From positions 124,001 through 188,000 of the forward strand of contig JASANH010001463.1 in assembly GCA_030248295.1 (NCBI GenBank): 64,000 bases of DNA, in the 5' to 3' direction. This document shows positions 1 to 10,918 of the stretch, piece by piece. This DNA comes from Mesodorylaimus sp. YZB2_4. Its lineage: Eukaryota > Nematoda > Enoplea > Dorylaimida > Dorylaimidae. A program made the translations under genes and the position numbers. Each line of letters opens with the position of its first letter. Within the stretch, counting starts at the first letter, position 1. The notes under the pieces are model-generated. The model was not told the DNA's origin. It saw only the letters and a list, made by a program, of their open reading frames with translations, and did no database searches.

Positions 1-1448
1 CTATCGCAGGGAAGGATCTTATTTTTAGTTGCGGTGATGTTCTTCGATCATGTGCGCTCGATGTTTTGTACTGTGCTCGCCATGTGTGATGAAGTGTGGG
101 CTGTGAAACCATCTGCTGGAATCGTTCGCTGTAGCTTCCTTAAACATAAGCCTGTGACAACCATGCTATGCTATTCACTCTCTGGCCAAACACGTAGCAG
201 TGCACCTGAACGGCAGAGGACATGTGAACAAAGAACGATGGTAACCATAGAACGACCGTAGCCATCGACATATGCAGCCTGAGCAACTGCGGCTGCACAA
301 TTTGATGCACGGTATTGTATGAATGGGCGATAAGGCCTTCGTCCATCAGGCCACGAGGCCTTTGTCTGGCCTGGAAGAACTTGCAATGCCTCATTTATAC
401 ATACAGTGTATGTGAGAATGACGGTGGCATAGCAGATCGACTACAAGACGCTTGACTATTATACTTGCTCTCGTTACGAACACTGAGGGTCCAGATCTAC
501 TATGGCCCTGATGGCAAGCCAGGTCAATCATCTAGTCAACTGCTAGGGCCATTGTACTCGCTGTTCTACAGACCACTAACAATTCTAACACAAACTCCCT
601 GGAAACCTTGAGATTTTCTCATCTTAATTGCGATTACGGGATTCACGAATTTTGTTTTATACAGTAATTTACTCCATGTGCAGTCTATTCTCGCCTGAAA
701 GGGCAATATATTTGCATGCATTGACTCGCGATGACTGATAATCGGATCAGCGAAGCAAACCATTTTTCACAGTAAGCCGAGCTTCTCGTTCTCGATTATG
801 GTGGCTGTTGGCATTTTGACCTTCTTGACCAGGTCATGGGTGCTGGCATGTTTATAGAGTTTAGGACACCGTCCTAGTCGAGACTGGCTGAGGGATTGTG
901 GCTGGATTGGGAGTGGCTATTCAGGAACACTGGCTAAAAAGGGACGCTACGCTGGTCAGAAGGGGCCCCGGTACCCTGGTGTTCGACTAGCAGCTGGGTA
1001 AATCATATCATGTCCACATGATGTGTTCCGTCACATTCGAGTGGGCATAACTGCGTTTGATGATGTGGTAACATGATGATGATGCCAGGTCTTACTTACC
1101 TAGTATATATACATGTATATATACATATCACTACTTGCCTGCAAGAGTGCTAGTTTTTAAACTCGCATTTCAGACAGTGTGAACGCGATCGTCACTGATT
1201 TTGTTTATTATTCGATGCTGATAGCGTGAAATCTCAAAGAATTTACATCGCGTTCATAGCACAGCTTTTTTTTGAAGGGTCGTTGCTGAATGAACAAATA
1301 GCGGAGAGAGGTCGAAACAGGAACTTTAGGCCTTTTGCTAGATCAACACGCAGCATTCCATCCGCGATCGCATCGCAAGGGTTAACAGAACACTGTCACA
1401 CATCACAGGCCATCATCGGGTTCATTCGCTGAATCCAGCATGGTTCAT
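1..1448. other. intergenic, no gene seen
   Basis: I see no convincing exon here; open frames are short, overlap on both strands and match nothing I recognise. A TA/TG-rich simple-sequence patch lies near 1103-1130 and a short GAT repeat near 1072-1084. The right edge is the 3' flank of the PLAT gene. Confidence 0.6.
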
Positions 1449-2412
1449 TCAGAAAAACGACCAGGACCAAGACCGCCCCATGTAGGCGCCCATCAGGAGA
1501 CCAGTGCCAAAACCGGCGTTGTAGCCACCGTAGCCACCGTAGGCACCATAGCCACCGTAGCCCCCGTAGAAGCCACCATATGGATAGCCATAGGCCGCGT
1601 AGCCCATTCCGTAGCCACCGTAAGGATAGCCGTAGCCGTAGCCATAACCACCGTATGGGAGCATGGCCACGATGGGGGCCTGCTTGGGCACGACCAGCAT
1701 CGACTCGTTGGGGGCGACCAGCTTGGAGTCGACTTCTTGCTCTTCTGGTTCGGCCAGCACAGCCTCAATCTCATCCTTATCGCTCTCGGATGGCGAAGAG
1801 AGGGCGCCAAATTGCGGGGCGGCAACGGACTGCACTTGCGAGTTCTGCGAGGTTTGTGAGGGCGGTTGTTGGTCGGGGGCCATGCGCAGTTGCTTGGCCA
1901 CCTTCTGCCTGGAACGGGCGCAGTTGAGCAGGCGGCTGATCTGCTTGTCGCCCTCCTTCTTGTCCAGCCACATGTTGCACGGGAAGACGTAGCTGATGCC
2001 CGTCGCACCATCGTTCACTTCCACCACCTTCAAATGCCACCCAGGACCCACTCCTGAAAGGGAACCCTCAGTTCATCCCCGCCAAGCAGCTGCTGTTAGC
2101 TGCCCTCTCCTGCTCTGCGTCAACAATAAACCTGAGCCAAGATCCTAACAAAGATGAGTCACCCGAGTTGTCGTGCCAGATCTTGATTTGTTTGAGGGCG
2201 CCCAGTGGTTTCTGTCCGTGGAAGAGAAACACGTCGGAATGATTTCGCTCGAACTTGTTGCGGTGGTTGATGGACGTTTTGAGCTGCAACTGCGGTCCAG
2301 TCCCCTCCTCGCCGATCAGTTGCACATAGACGTTGGCGTCAGTGCCAGCATTGCGCACGTCGGACGTCTTGACCGCGATCGTGAACGTCGTGGTGGTCGG
2401 AGCCTGGGCCAT
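1449..2412 (-). CDS. PLAT/LH2-domain protein with Tyr/Gly-rich tail
   Basis: Two exons: 2412-2163 and 2053-1449, joined in phase, 284 aa. Residues about 8-125 form a PLAT (LH2) domain, a beta sandwich that binds lipid or protein partners at membranes. Diagnostic pieces are the GTDANVYVQLIG strand, the NKFERNHSDVF turn, the IKIWHDNSG motif, PGWHLKVVEV after the intron, and the closing FPCNMWLD. A linker rich in Gln, Ser and acidic residues follows. Residues about 216-270 are a dense YGGYGYG-type low-complexity tail ending in an aromatic WSWSFF. I chose the ATG at 2412 because the domain begins just after it; an upstream in-frame start would add a Cys-rich stretch. There is no signal peptide, so it is probably cytosolic. 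The gene diverges from the SCLY-like gene at 3046. The domain call is secure from sequence; the partner and role are unknown. Confidence 0.8.
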
Positions 2413-3045
2413 CTTCCCTCCACTCAGCTTCCAACAGACCGACTGGCCACCTTCCCGACTGCTCGAACGATTGACTGGCCAACAGTGACACCTGCTCATG
2501 CGCCAGTGTGTGTAAAGTGGCGCTGGCTTCTTAAAGTTAGTGCCATTTCACCCAAGGTCCTAATTTTGGCCCGTAATTCGAAATCTTGTCTCGGCACCAA
2601 TCCTGCATACACCTTCAATTGTTGCTGCATGAGTAAGCCAACAGGATGCCAATGTTGATGAGTCACGAACCTTGAATCTTCGACGCCGATCTAAGAAAAC
2701 ATTGGGGACGTGGGTTGTGAAAACCAGCCCTGAGTGTGAGCCCTAAGCCCCTCCATTAGATTTGCCTAATCGATAATGCGATTAAGGGGAAAAGGAACAA
2801 AGAGAGTCTGACCCTTGTCGCACGCAGTGCACTGTTTTCTTCCTTCCAGTTCGAATCTACCTGCTGGGAACAAGCTCTGCAAGCCTTTAATCAAGAGTAT
2901 TTTATCCTGCCACGAAAACAGCTGCACTCACACTTGCTTTACACTTTCAAGTGCATACCACTCGCTACCTCATTCGTTCATTTGCCTACCCTTATGTACA
3001 GTTGGTCAGTTCGAGTTGAGCTTGCGATACGAGACGGAGGTGACA
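2413..3045. promoter_or_regulatory. divergent intergenic/promoter interval
   Basis: These 633 bp separate the start codons of the PLAT gene (-) and the SCLY-like gene (+). They should hold both promoters and 5' UTRs by position. I see no clear TATA box or other motif that I can assign. The reading frame of the SCLY start is open upstream to about 2815 but has no recognisable protein. Confidence 0.4.
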
Positions 3046-4885
3046 ATGAGTCAAGCGGGCCGTGCCAGCGATTTGATCTATCTCGACTACAATTCGGCTT
3101 GCCCAATGGAACCGGAAGTCCAAGATGCAGTGGCCAAAGCGATTGACAACTTTTGGCAAGATCCGAGTACGGACTACGGAGGTGAGTTGATCGGTGGCGT
3201 TCTCTTTCTCTTTCTCATTTATCGAGCTCTTGTCTGACAGGTGCGGCTTGCAAGGCGGCTGTCGAAGAATCTCGCGGAAAAGTCGCGAAAATGATCAACG
3301 CTGTGCCAGAAGGTAAGCTAGCAATTTTCCTCATCCACTTTTTGACGCAGATTACAACTTTTAGAAATCATCTTCACTTCTTGCGGAACCGAGGTAAGAT
3401 GCCTCTATCTGCTCGCGTGCCTACAAAATGCTTTGCGCAATTTTAGGCCAATAATATGGTCATTATGTCGGCAGTACAAGCTTATGAAGACTTCAAGACG
3501 ACTCGACGAGTCGATCCAGTGTTCGAGGAGGCCGTGAAGAAGCTCCCCAATCTTCCGCACATTATCACGACCAGTATCGAGCACGACTCCGTCGCCGGAC
3601 CACTGAATTTCCTCGAGTCGAAAAAGCTGTGCGGTAAATTCTCTTGTCAATCTTCTGATTATAGTTCAAAGAACTAGATTGTTGTAGAAGTGACCAGGGT
3701 GTCAGTAGACAAAAAGAGCGGGGCTGTGTCCGAAGATGACGTGACAGGAGCCATCCGACCGAACACGTGTTTAATCACGATCATGATGGCCAACAACGAG
3801 ACTGGCGTGATGCAGGTACCAGCTGATACGATCCTCCTACTTCAAGTTTGCACCATCTTCTTTCAGCCCGTCGTTGATGTGGCCCGGCTGTTGAAAGACG
3901 CGAACGCAAAACGTGCCGAACAGTTGCTTCCCCCGGTTCTTTTGCACACAGACGCTGCTCAAGTGATCGGAAAAGATCTGGTCGATGTGCAAGAAGACGA
4001 CGGCTTCGACTTCTTGACCATGTCGGGTTACAAAGTGAGCGAGAATTCAGTGATATTTGCTTGCGATTAGGACGATCCTAGTTCGTTCATTTGCAGTTCT
4101 ACGGGCCTCGAATCGGAGCGCTGTATGTGCGGAAAGGCGTGCGGTTTTTCCCGATCATGTTCGGAGGAGGGCAAGAAAAGAAGCTGCGGCCAGGGTAGGC
4201 CCTCCTACGAGCATCTCATGCATCCACCAACTCACTCACTTGCGTTTTAGAACGGAGAACACGCCGATGATTGTCGGTTTGGGAAAGGTAACATATTCTC
4301 ACTTTTCTCTCAAATCTTCAGTATTTACTTTTCTAGGCGGCGGAAATGGTGTCGACGAAGTTGAAGGAGTACAAAGGGCACATGGAAGGAATGCGTAACC
4401 TGTTGGAGAGGTCGCTGACTGTGAGTTCTGCCTTGACTGGCCACATCACCCGCCACTGCATTCTCTCCTCGCAGGAGTCGTTGGGTGCGGACGTCATAAT
4501 CAATTTCAAAGAATCAGACCGCTTGCCCAACACGTCCTGCGTCACCTTCAAATGCCTGCCTGGAACTGGTACGTTTAAAATTCGTCTAAATTTCGATTAT
4601 TACTAAGCATTTTGTGTTTTAGCCTCGGCGATGTTGAGCGCGTGCAAAAGTCTGATCACGGGCCGTTCGGGAGACCCAAAGTCCGTGCAGTTTCTAATAG
4701 TTTACTGTAAAAGGGCAAAAATGAGTCACCGTTTCAGGCCGTCACCTGTCTTGCTTGCGTGCAGCATATCCAAAGAGTCGGCGCTGCGAACGGTGCGCTT
4801 CAGCGTAGGACGCCGAACGACCAACGCGGAGATCGAAGAAGCTGTGAAGAAAATCTGTGAGTTGGCCTTGCCTCCAAAGAAGTGA
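3046..4885 (+). CDS. selenocysteine lyase-like PLP enzyme, copy A
   Basis: Twelve exons: 3046-3181, 3241-3312, 3365-3393, 3447-3633, 3688-3815, 3867-4034, 4097-4194, 4251-4287, 4337-4420, 4475-4568, 4623-4680 and 4738-4885, giving 412 aa. The family is the class-V aminotransferase fold that removes Se from selenocysteine or S from cysteine. Visible marks: N-terminal YLDYN (residues 12-16), TSCGTEANN, EHDS, MANNETG, the HTDAAQ aspartate, the PLP-binding Lys240 in SGYK, then [17 protein letters not shown] and RLPNT, and a C-terminal RFSVGRRTT. Oddities: TSGGT is TSCGT, and the catalytic ACHSDHG loop expected just before PSPVLL is replaced by GRSGDPK, so no active-site Cys aligns. The last intron (57 nt, weak donor GTCCGT) is in frame without stops, so it may be retained. 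A cysteine desulfurase relative is possible, but overall similarity favours SCLY. Its paralogue lies at 23251-25072. Confidence 0.82.
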
Positions 4886-6000
4886 ACGATGTCTTTTTCT
4901 TCGTCCTACGTATGCGTGCTAGTGTGTGGTAGCCTGTGGCTCGTTATAACTGCGATGATGCGCTCGCACGGTTTTGATTGTTTGCCTGAAAGCCATGCTT
5001 GTTGGCCACCTCTAGATGCGGTGTCACTTCACATACTTGCGATTAATTGAGTACTATGTACAGTACCGCATGAGTTGCCAACTCTGCTGCGGTCGCCCTT
5101 CTGCTCTACCTGAGAACGGTACGTAGTACATGTACGTTCATAGCTTGTTGGATCCAACCAGCAAGCGCGACCCGCCACTCCACAGACTGGTGACGAGGAG
5201 GAAGGACACGTTTTGTACAGTACCAGACTATTAACATCGCAGTAAAATCAAGCCTCTTCACACAGATGGTATAATGCAACGCCATATGGCTTCGATTGCA
5301 TGCGGTCGTCCTAACTTGCACTGCAATCATGGTTTCTGGTGTACTGGTAGGGGCTGGCAAACAAGCTTTGGATTTGGAAGCAGAAGGAACCACGCCACAG
5401 TTTGCGTTAGCAGAGCATGCCCGGCTTAGGGCCTGGTAAGGCGGCAGTTTTTGACGGAAGGTGAGCACTTACTAGCGGTTTATATACTAGCACAAAGATC
5501 TACAGGCACCTTCAAGCGGCCATAGCTGCCTACGTTTGGCGCTACTATGAGTATGAGGATGATTATGAGTACGGACGAATAACACCTGTGTAAATGCTAA
5601 TTCACTCACTACATCTACAGTCTACTACTGTATGCTTCAACAAACTAATGCTCGGCAGGCAGGCACTCTCAGATTTCTCGTCTTTCGCTGGCAGTGAGTC
5701 TGCTGAGGTGCTCTGATCGTGAGTTGAGGCGCTTTTTGAAAAACTAGCCGGCTTGACTGTTATTCGCAGTCATTGTGGACGACTGGTTCATTTTTTGTTA
5801 CCCTAGTCATGGAATACGTGCACGATTAAAATATAGTAATAACTGTATCATACGAATTCAAATTAGATACAAATAAGTTCCTGATTTGTTCCAGTTGATC
5901 CTTAATCAAGTTATCAGCAAGCAAGAATCCCAGCGCACCGCGTTATTCACACAAATTGACTTCATGTCACACAAAAACAGAGTAAGTTACCATCATCGTG
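4886..6000. other. intergenic, no gene seen
   Basis: 3' flank of the SCLY-like gene. No exon-like frame, repeat or RNA gene that I can support. Confidence 0.55.
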
Positions 6001-7373
6001 TTACCAGTATCTCACGGCCACTTCGCCTTTTCCTTCATCGACGCCGTCATATAAGTCCACACCTGTCATATTTTTCCAATCGACAGGCTTGAAATTCGGG
6101 TTTATCTTGAACAGAAGGGCCTCAGAAGCAAGTCGTTTCGGCGAAGGTGGTCGTATCCACCGTTGGAAGAACCCGTTGCGACTGACCGGTGTTACCATCG
6201 CCCCTCCACTTGGGTATAAGTAGCATGAATCGAAAAACTTCCCAGCCGGCCCTCGCCAGTCCGATGATTTATCAATTAATGAGTACGTCCGAGCAGCATC
6301 ATCGATCTGAGCACCCAACGAACAACCATGAAACGCCCTCCGCCACTGTGCCACTGTTTGCACCCGCCAAGTCCTGGTGTGGTCGAACGGTACGCACAGA
6401 CTGCCATCTTCGTCCCCGCTATCGATTTCGTGCATGACGATCACCTTGCAATTACCGCAAAAGACATGGAACCAGGAACGCCGGTCTCCGACTGGAACCA
6501 GCAACGATTGCCACGGCAATGGTTCGACGACTCTGTCAACGTCCGCCTCCGGGAATATCGTAGCTTACATCGAAAAATTCGTGACACAGAGTCAATTCAT
6601 CTTCGTCCATATCAACGTCCACGAACGTATCGAAGACTTTGCGCAAGTTCGCGGGCCGAATCGGGTCAGCGAATGCGAACAAGGCGTGTGCATCTTCTCC
6701 AGCGGGGCAGCTGATTGTCACTATTCTTATTAATATCCTGACGAAACGTGTTCACCAGCACCACTCGATAAGTTAATCCGTTCAAAGACGATGTGAATCC
6801 GACGGCTAAAGTGCGAGGTGTGACGTAGCGCGAAAAATGCCGTTCCCACTCTTCGAGGCGGAATACGACCTTTAGCAAGGGCATGGTGGCTGGACGAATT
6901 AGTGAGCGCCGATCGATACTAAGCAATTGACGGCCATCCGGCAAAGGTGCATCGTAGCGCACAGTAACACTCGACCCAAGCAAGCTCGTTGAATTTTGAT
7001 TCTCTTCGAAATCAGTGAGCAACGGTGCCACAGGATAGAAGTAGTTGTAGGGTAGTAGCCCAATGTCTCCATACTGTCGACGCAAGATTTGCCTCCAGCC
7101 GTAACGCCTTTCACCTTTCGATACGTTCGAGATCAGATAATGGTCGCATAATTTTTTCTTCCACGCTTTCCAAACATGCCGAATGGCAGCACCGTGTTGA
7201 CAAGCGGCTACCGCGGACAAGGAGCCCAGAATTAACCACTGAACCCTGTCACCCATCGCAGAGATTGATGACAGGAGACTCCCAAGACCGTCTTGCACAG
7301 AGGTCAGCACACGCAATAACTCACGATCAGTGCCGCTTCCTGCACTGTACATTATAGTGATCGCAGCGTGCAA
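6001..7373 (-). pseudogene. unrecognised long coding remnant in three frames
   Basis: Three consecutive minus-strand frames line up end to end: about 7373-6720, 6721-6545 and 6545-6001, together roughly 450 codons. Each has protein-like composition, rich in Trp, Tyr, Phe and Arg with few low-complexity runs, unlike the random frames around it. The first segment has a hydrophobic stretch (WLILGSLSAVAA) and an NST sequon. The second is acidic (DVDMDEDELT). The third contains WFHVFCGNCKV and ends at a stop codon. The frame changes near 6715-6725 and 6530-6550 have no convincing GT-AG intron between them: candidates are only about 34-36 nt, and the first gives the wrong phase. I therefore read it as an intronless gene or mobile-element copy broken by two indels. 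I do not recognise the family; very short introns or sequencing errors are alternatives. Confidence 0.4.
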
Positions 7374-7596
7374 GATCTTCCCCAGGGGCGAGGATCAGGG
7401 ACACCCCGACGTGGATCCCTAGGTCTTTGTTGACATTGCAAACATATTGTGCGCAACAGTGCGTACGCAAAGTTTAGCTCGGTGTTTCTTTTGATGCTCC
7501 GTCTCGTAAGTATTTTGACCTTTCCCATCTATCCCTGAGTCACTCCTTTTCCCATTACCACCTATCATACGTCTGAACCTTTCCTGTTAATGCCAG

Positions 7597-7676
7597 GTAA
7601 AACTGTAAGATCGAGCGGTTGCGCCTAACATCCACTACGCTCCAAACAGCATCGGAAATGGGCACTCTTTCCGACA
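7597..7676. repeat. 80-bp dispersed repeat, copy 1
   Basis: This stretch, starting GTAAAACTGTAAGATCGAG and ending ACTCTTTCCGACA, recurs in the same orientation at 35845-35925 with about ten substitutions. Flanks of the two copies differ, so the repeat has definable edges. It sits just left of the inverted repeat at 7811-8041, and both could belong to one non-autonomous element. Confidence 0.65.
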
Positions 7677-7810
7677 TTTGGCTTCCTTGCTCTTTGAAAT
7701 TGGGGCCCATCTTATCTCCAGACAGCGATACTTACTTTGTTGCATTAGCGTGGAGCTCATTAGCCAGTGAATTGTAGCCTGAAGATCACTTGTACAAACT
7801 AACCAGGGCA

Positions 7811-8041
7811 CCGTTGCATAAAAGATACGACAAGTCAACTCAATTAGAAAACTAGTTTAAGACAACTCGGTTTAGCTAAAAGCCAAATTCACATGCCCTC
7901 GCTGTCTCGCATGTGTACAGGTTTTTGCGCCAGCCTGAATTTCGTAAGCACTTTTCTTATTCCATGAAGTCTTCTTATCGCAGTACACGTGGATATATAG
8001 TTGTCTTATTGAGTTGACTTGTCTTATCTTTTATGCAACGG
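7811..8041. repeat. inverted repeat pair (fold-back element)
   Basis: The 34-nt arm at 7811-7844 (starting CCGTTGCATAAAAGATACG) is repeated inverted at 8008-8041 with a single mismatch. The arms enclose about 163 bp of non-coding sequence. This is the layout of a MITE or fold-back element; no transposase is present. I could not define target-site duplications. Confidence 0.65.
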
Positions 8042-10918
8042 AGCCCAGTGCTTTACTCCCAAAGATCACTCTGTGCTCTGGGTTAGTAGCCCAATGGTGT
8101 ATAACTATCATACGCCACGCACAGCCCAATCAACTAACGATAAGTGCATACTGCCTAGTGCTAAGTCCCATTTACCGAGAAGTCGAACCTAGTCGAGATG
8201 GAAAGGCAAAGTCGAAAAGCAGCCCAATGATTTGATTTTCTCTGTTGAAATTTAGGTGTCCATTATGTCAGCTGTCCGAAGTGGTCTTATTCTGTCGTTC
8301 GTGACGAGTCTAGGTTCATAGTATAGTGGATAGACTGATAGTAGAGCCTTTTCACCAAACCCGAGCAATAGGTGGAGTCATTTCACAAAGTACTCGTACT
8401 GTTCAGCTGTGAACAGCCACACCTGATTGCATGGTCCCTTGGACAAGCCGCCCTCGGTCAAATGCAATATTGATACAGTATGACGGCACCTCGCCTGACA
8501 GTGACCCCGTCGATGTAGGAAGGATGGCGATTCTGCAAATGCGCCCAAGCAAGTGTGGCTACTCTAAACCAATGATTTCGCCAGACCCTGTTGACACTTT
8601 GGATGTGACGGATATACAGTACTGAAAGGCCTCAATGCTGCGAGGCAGGGGCCAAAATGAGCTGTCAGTTCGGGGTGGCAGTGCCTTGCTTTTAGAATTC
8701 TTTGCGACAGCACCTGAAACTGCTCTCACAAGTCAGCAATTCATGACCATTGCATCTGCCCCCCCCCCCCCGGTTGTCCCCTACTGAATGCCAATCTTGC
8801 GGCGCCGCACGACCAACGATTCAAAACGGCATTAAATCTCCCCGCCAGATCACAGGGGCAAATGTTTTCAAACAAGAATTCACTGTACTAGTTTCTGAAA
8901 ACCCGAGCAGAACAAGCAGTGTCGTCATGACCTGACATGAAATGCTTCTTCTCATGGCAGAGGCAAAACCATTTCATCCTTTCCGAGTGTCCTCGATTGC
9001 AAACGGACGGACTCTGGACGGCAGTCCATGCGCACATGCTCCAGAAAAGGCTGCCGACCTAAGAACAAAAGATGCGGTGATCGGATGGAGGGTCCTTTGA
9101 ATGTGACACGGATAGCCACTTAACTCCATTAACTAAGCCCATTCTCTGATCCTCCTTTAAGCCGATTTTACCATCACGCGACAAAAGGACGGCAGATTGG
9201 CGCTTGTTTGTCTCTTTGGTTCATCATTGCCTTGCGCCGCACTCAATTTCCAACTCGAGTGGATGAACCAAGACGAATATGCAACAGGCTTAACTTATGT
9301 ATTTTGTATTCGGAGACAGCACGCCTTTTCGCCCTCACCGCCCTGTTTGACCAGACTATAGATCTCTTTTCTATGGTCTATGGCCACGCGTCCACCTTCT
9401 TTCGCCATTCTTTTTAGCCTCACACAAGCCTAAATATCAACATTGGAAACAGACCCTCGATGAGCTCACCCATACCTCGCCTATCGTCTTTTATCAAAAA
9501 ATTTCTCATTTTTCAGAAACCGCGTCAAAAACTGCAAGGAATCTGAACGTACAGTAAGGCGGACGGCGTATTTTTTGCTTCCTCGTGGTATTCGTGTTTA
9601 TATGCGCAATTCGATCGGGCTCGGTCATGGAATAGTTTGAAGGATTAGGGCAGTGTGCGAAGGTAAGAAGGGCCAAAAGATGTCGAAGGCTCCTTTTTCT
9701 ATTTCGTCTTGCACCGAGACGCCTGTCCGAAACGAGGCTAGCTAACTGGCTGCTTGTATTGGTCAAAGGATAAAGATTAGTAAAAGGCGGCCTTGCGCTC
9801 GATAGAAACAAGTTTCTCGGTTAGTTTTCGCAAAACCACCAATACCGTGCGGATGCACACCAGTCGCGGGCACCAGTACGCTTCTGGAATTCGAAAGTTT
9901 TAAGCTCAAATGTCAACTGTACAAACGACCAAAGGGCGCATGGATAAACTCTCACTGCGTAACTTTTTGCTTACTGTAACCGCAAATGAGAAAAGTCCGG
10001 AGTTTCTAAAAGTTCCCTAAAGTTCTGTAATTTTAAGCAATGAAGCCAGAAATCGTGCTTTCGGGACATCTAGGAGGAAAAGAGGTTTGTGGATCAGACA
10101 TTGGACAGCGAGCTGTTCAACTAGCTTTATCCTTTTATGGACAAGAGCATTGTAGGGCGGTCATCGCCCAGGGCTGCACATAAGCGAGGCGATTTGAGGA
10201 TAGATGCGGGTCCTATCATCTTCAGGTCAGTCCCTCTGTCACCTGTCCTTTGTCGTAACCCTGAGATTTTCTCACCTAGCCCACTTGACGGAATGATACT
10301 CGTGACAACTTTGCACAACGGGAACGTTGTAGCCTCTCTCACGGCCAGCTACGTGTGAAAGTCTTACCGTACTCATTGTATGTGCTGGTCTTTTCGTCAT
10401 TCCGAACATTCGAAAAACGCGGCGGTGAGTTTCTCATAAAACCGTGGGCACTTTTTCGAGTCACCTCGAGAGTCAATCGACATCGAAGCCCTTCGCCGCC
10501 CAAACGACTTGTCGGCAGCAACAGCGGCTTTCAAGGGTCTATTTGCTCAGTAAACAAACTGAGCCGTGCTTAGGCGACACCAGAAGCTCTGCTCCGCTCG
10601 TCCAAACTGAGCCATTCGTGCGGAACGCGCATTGCTCTCACAAAGAAGCACCAATCAGACGGAGCATACCAAGCTAATCCCCGGTCACGTGCCCGCGACC
10701 GTAGGCAGTGGCCATGAGGAACGTGGGCTTAGTTTGGCCCGGTCGCGCCACTACGCTCGGATCCACTCGACAATTCACCACTAAGGTTGTCGGAGGTGAC
10801 TGTGGGCGGTAGTCGACGAAGCTACTCGATTGAAGCGGGACGAGTGAATGCGTACAAGTGTAACATCGGATTCATTGGCGCTGATCGAAGTGCATCAAAT
10901 CTCCTCATCACTCCCACA

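Larger units (their letters stand above)
7374..10918. other. gene-poor interval with dispersed repeats
   Basis: No exon is supported over 3.5 kb. It contains an 80-bp dispersed repeat (7597-7676), an inverted-repeat pair (7811-8041) and a C homopolymer near 8759-8771. The right end leads into the first visible Pax exon; an additional upstream Pax exon could be hidden here. Confidence 0.5.

Noticed and set aside
1440-1859. Val/Ala-rich plus-strand frame
   Set aside because: Antisense of the Tyr/Gly-rich tail of the PLAT gene.
4652-4663. SDHG encoded out of frame in SCLY copy A exon 11
   Set aside because: It resembles the catalytic CHSDHG loop, but the frame that joins upstream and downstream homology reads LITG here, and copy B confirms that frame. 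Probably coincidence.
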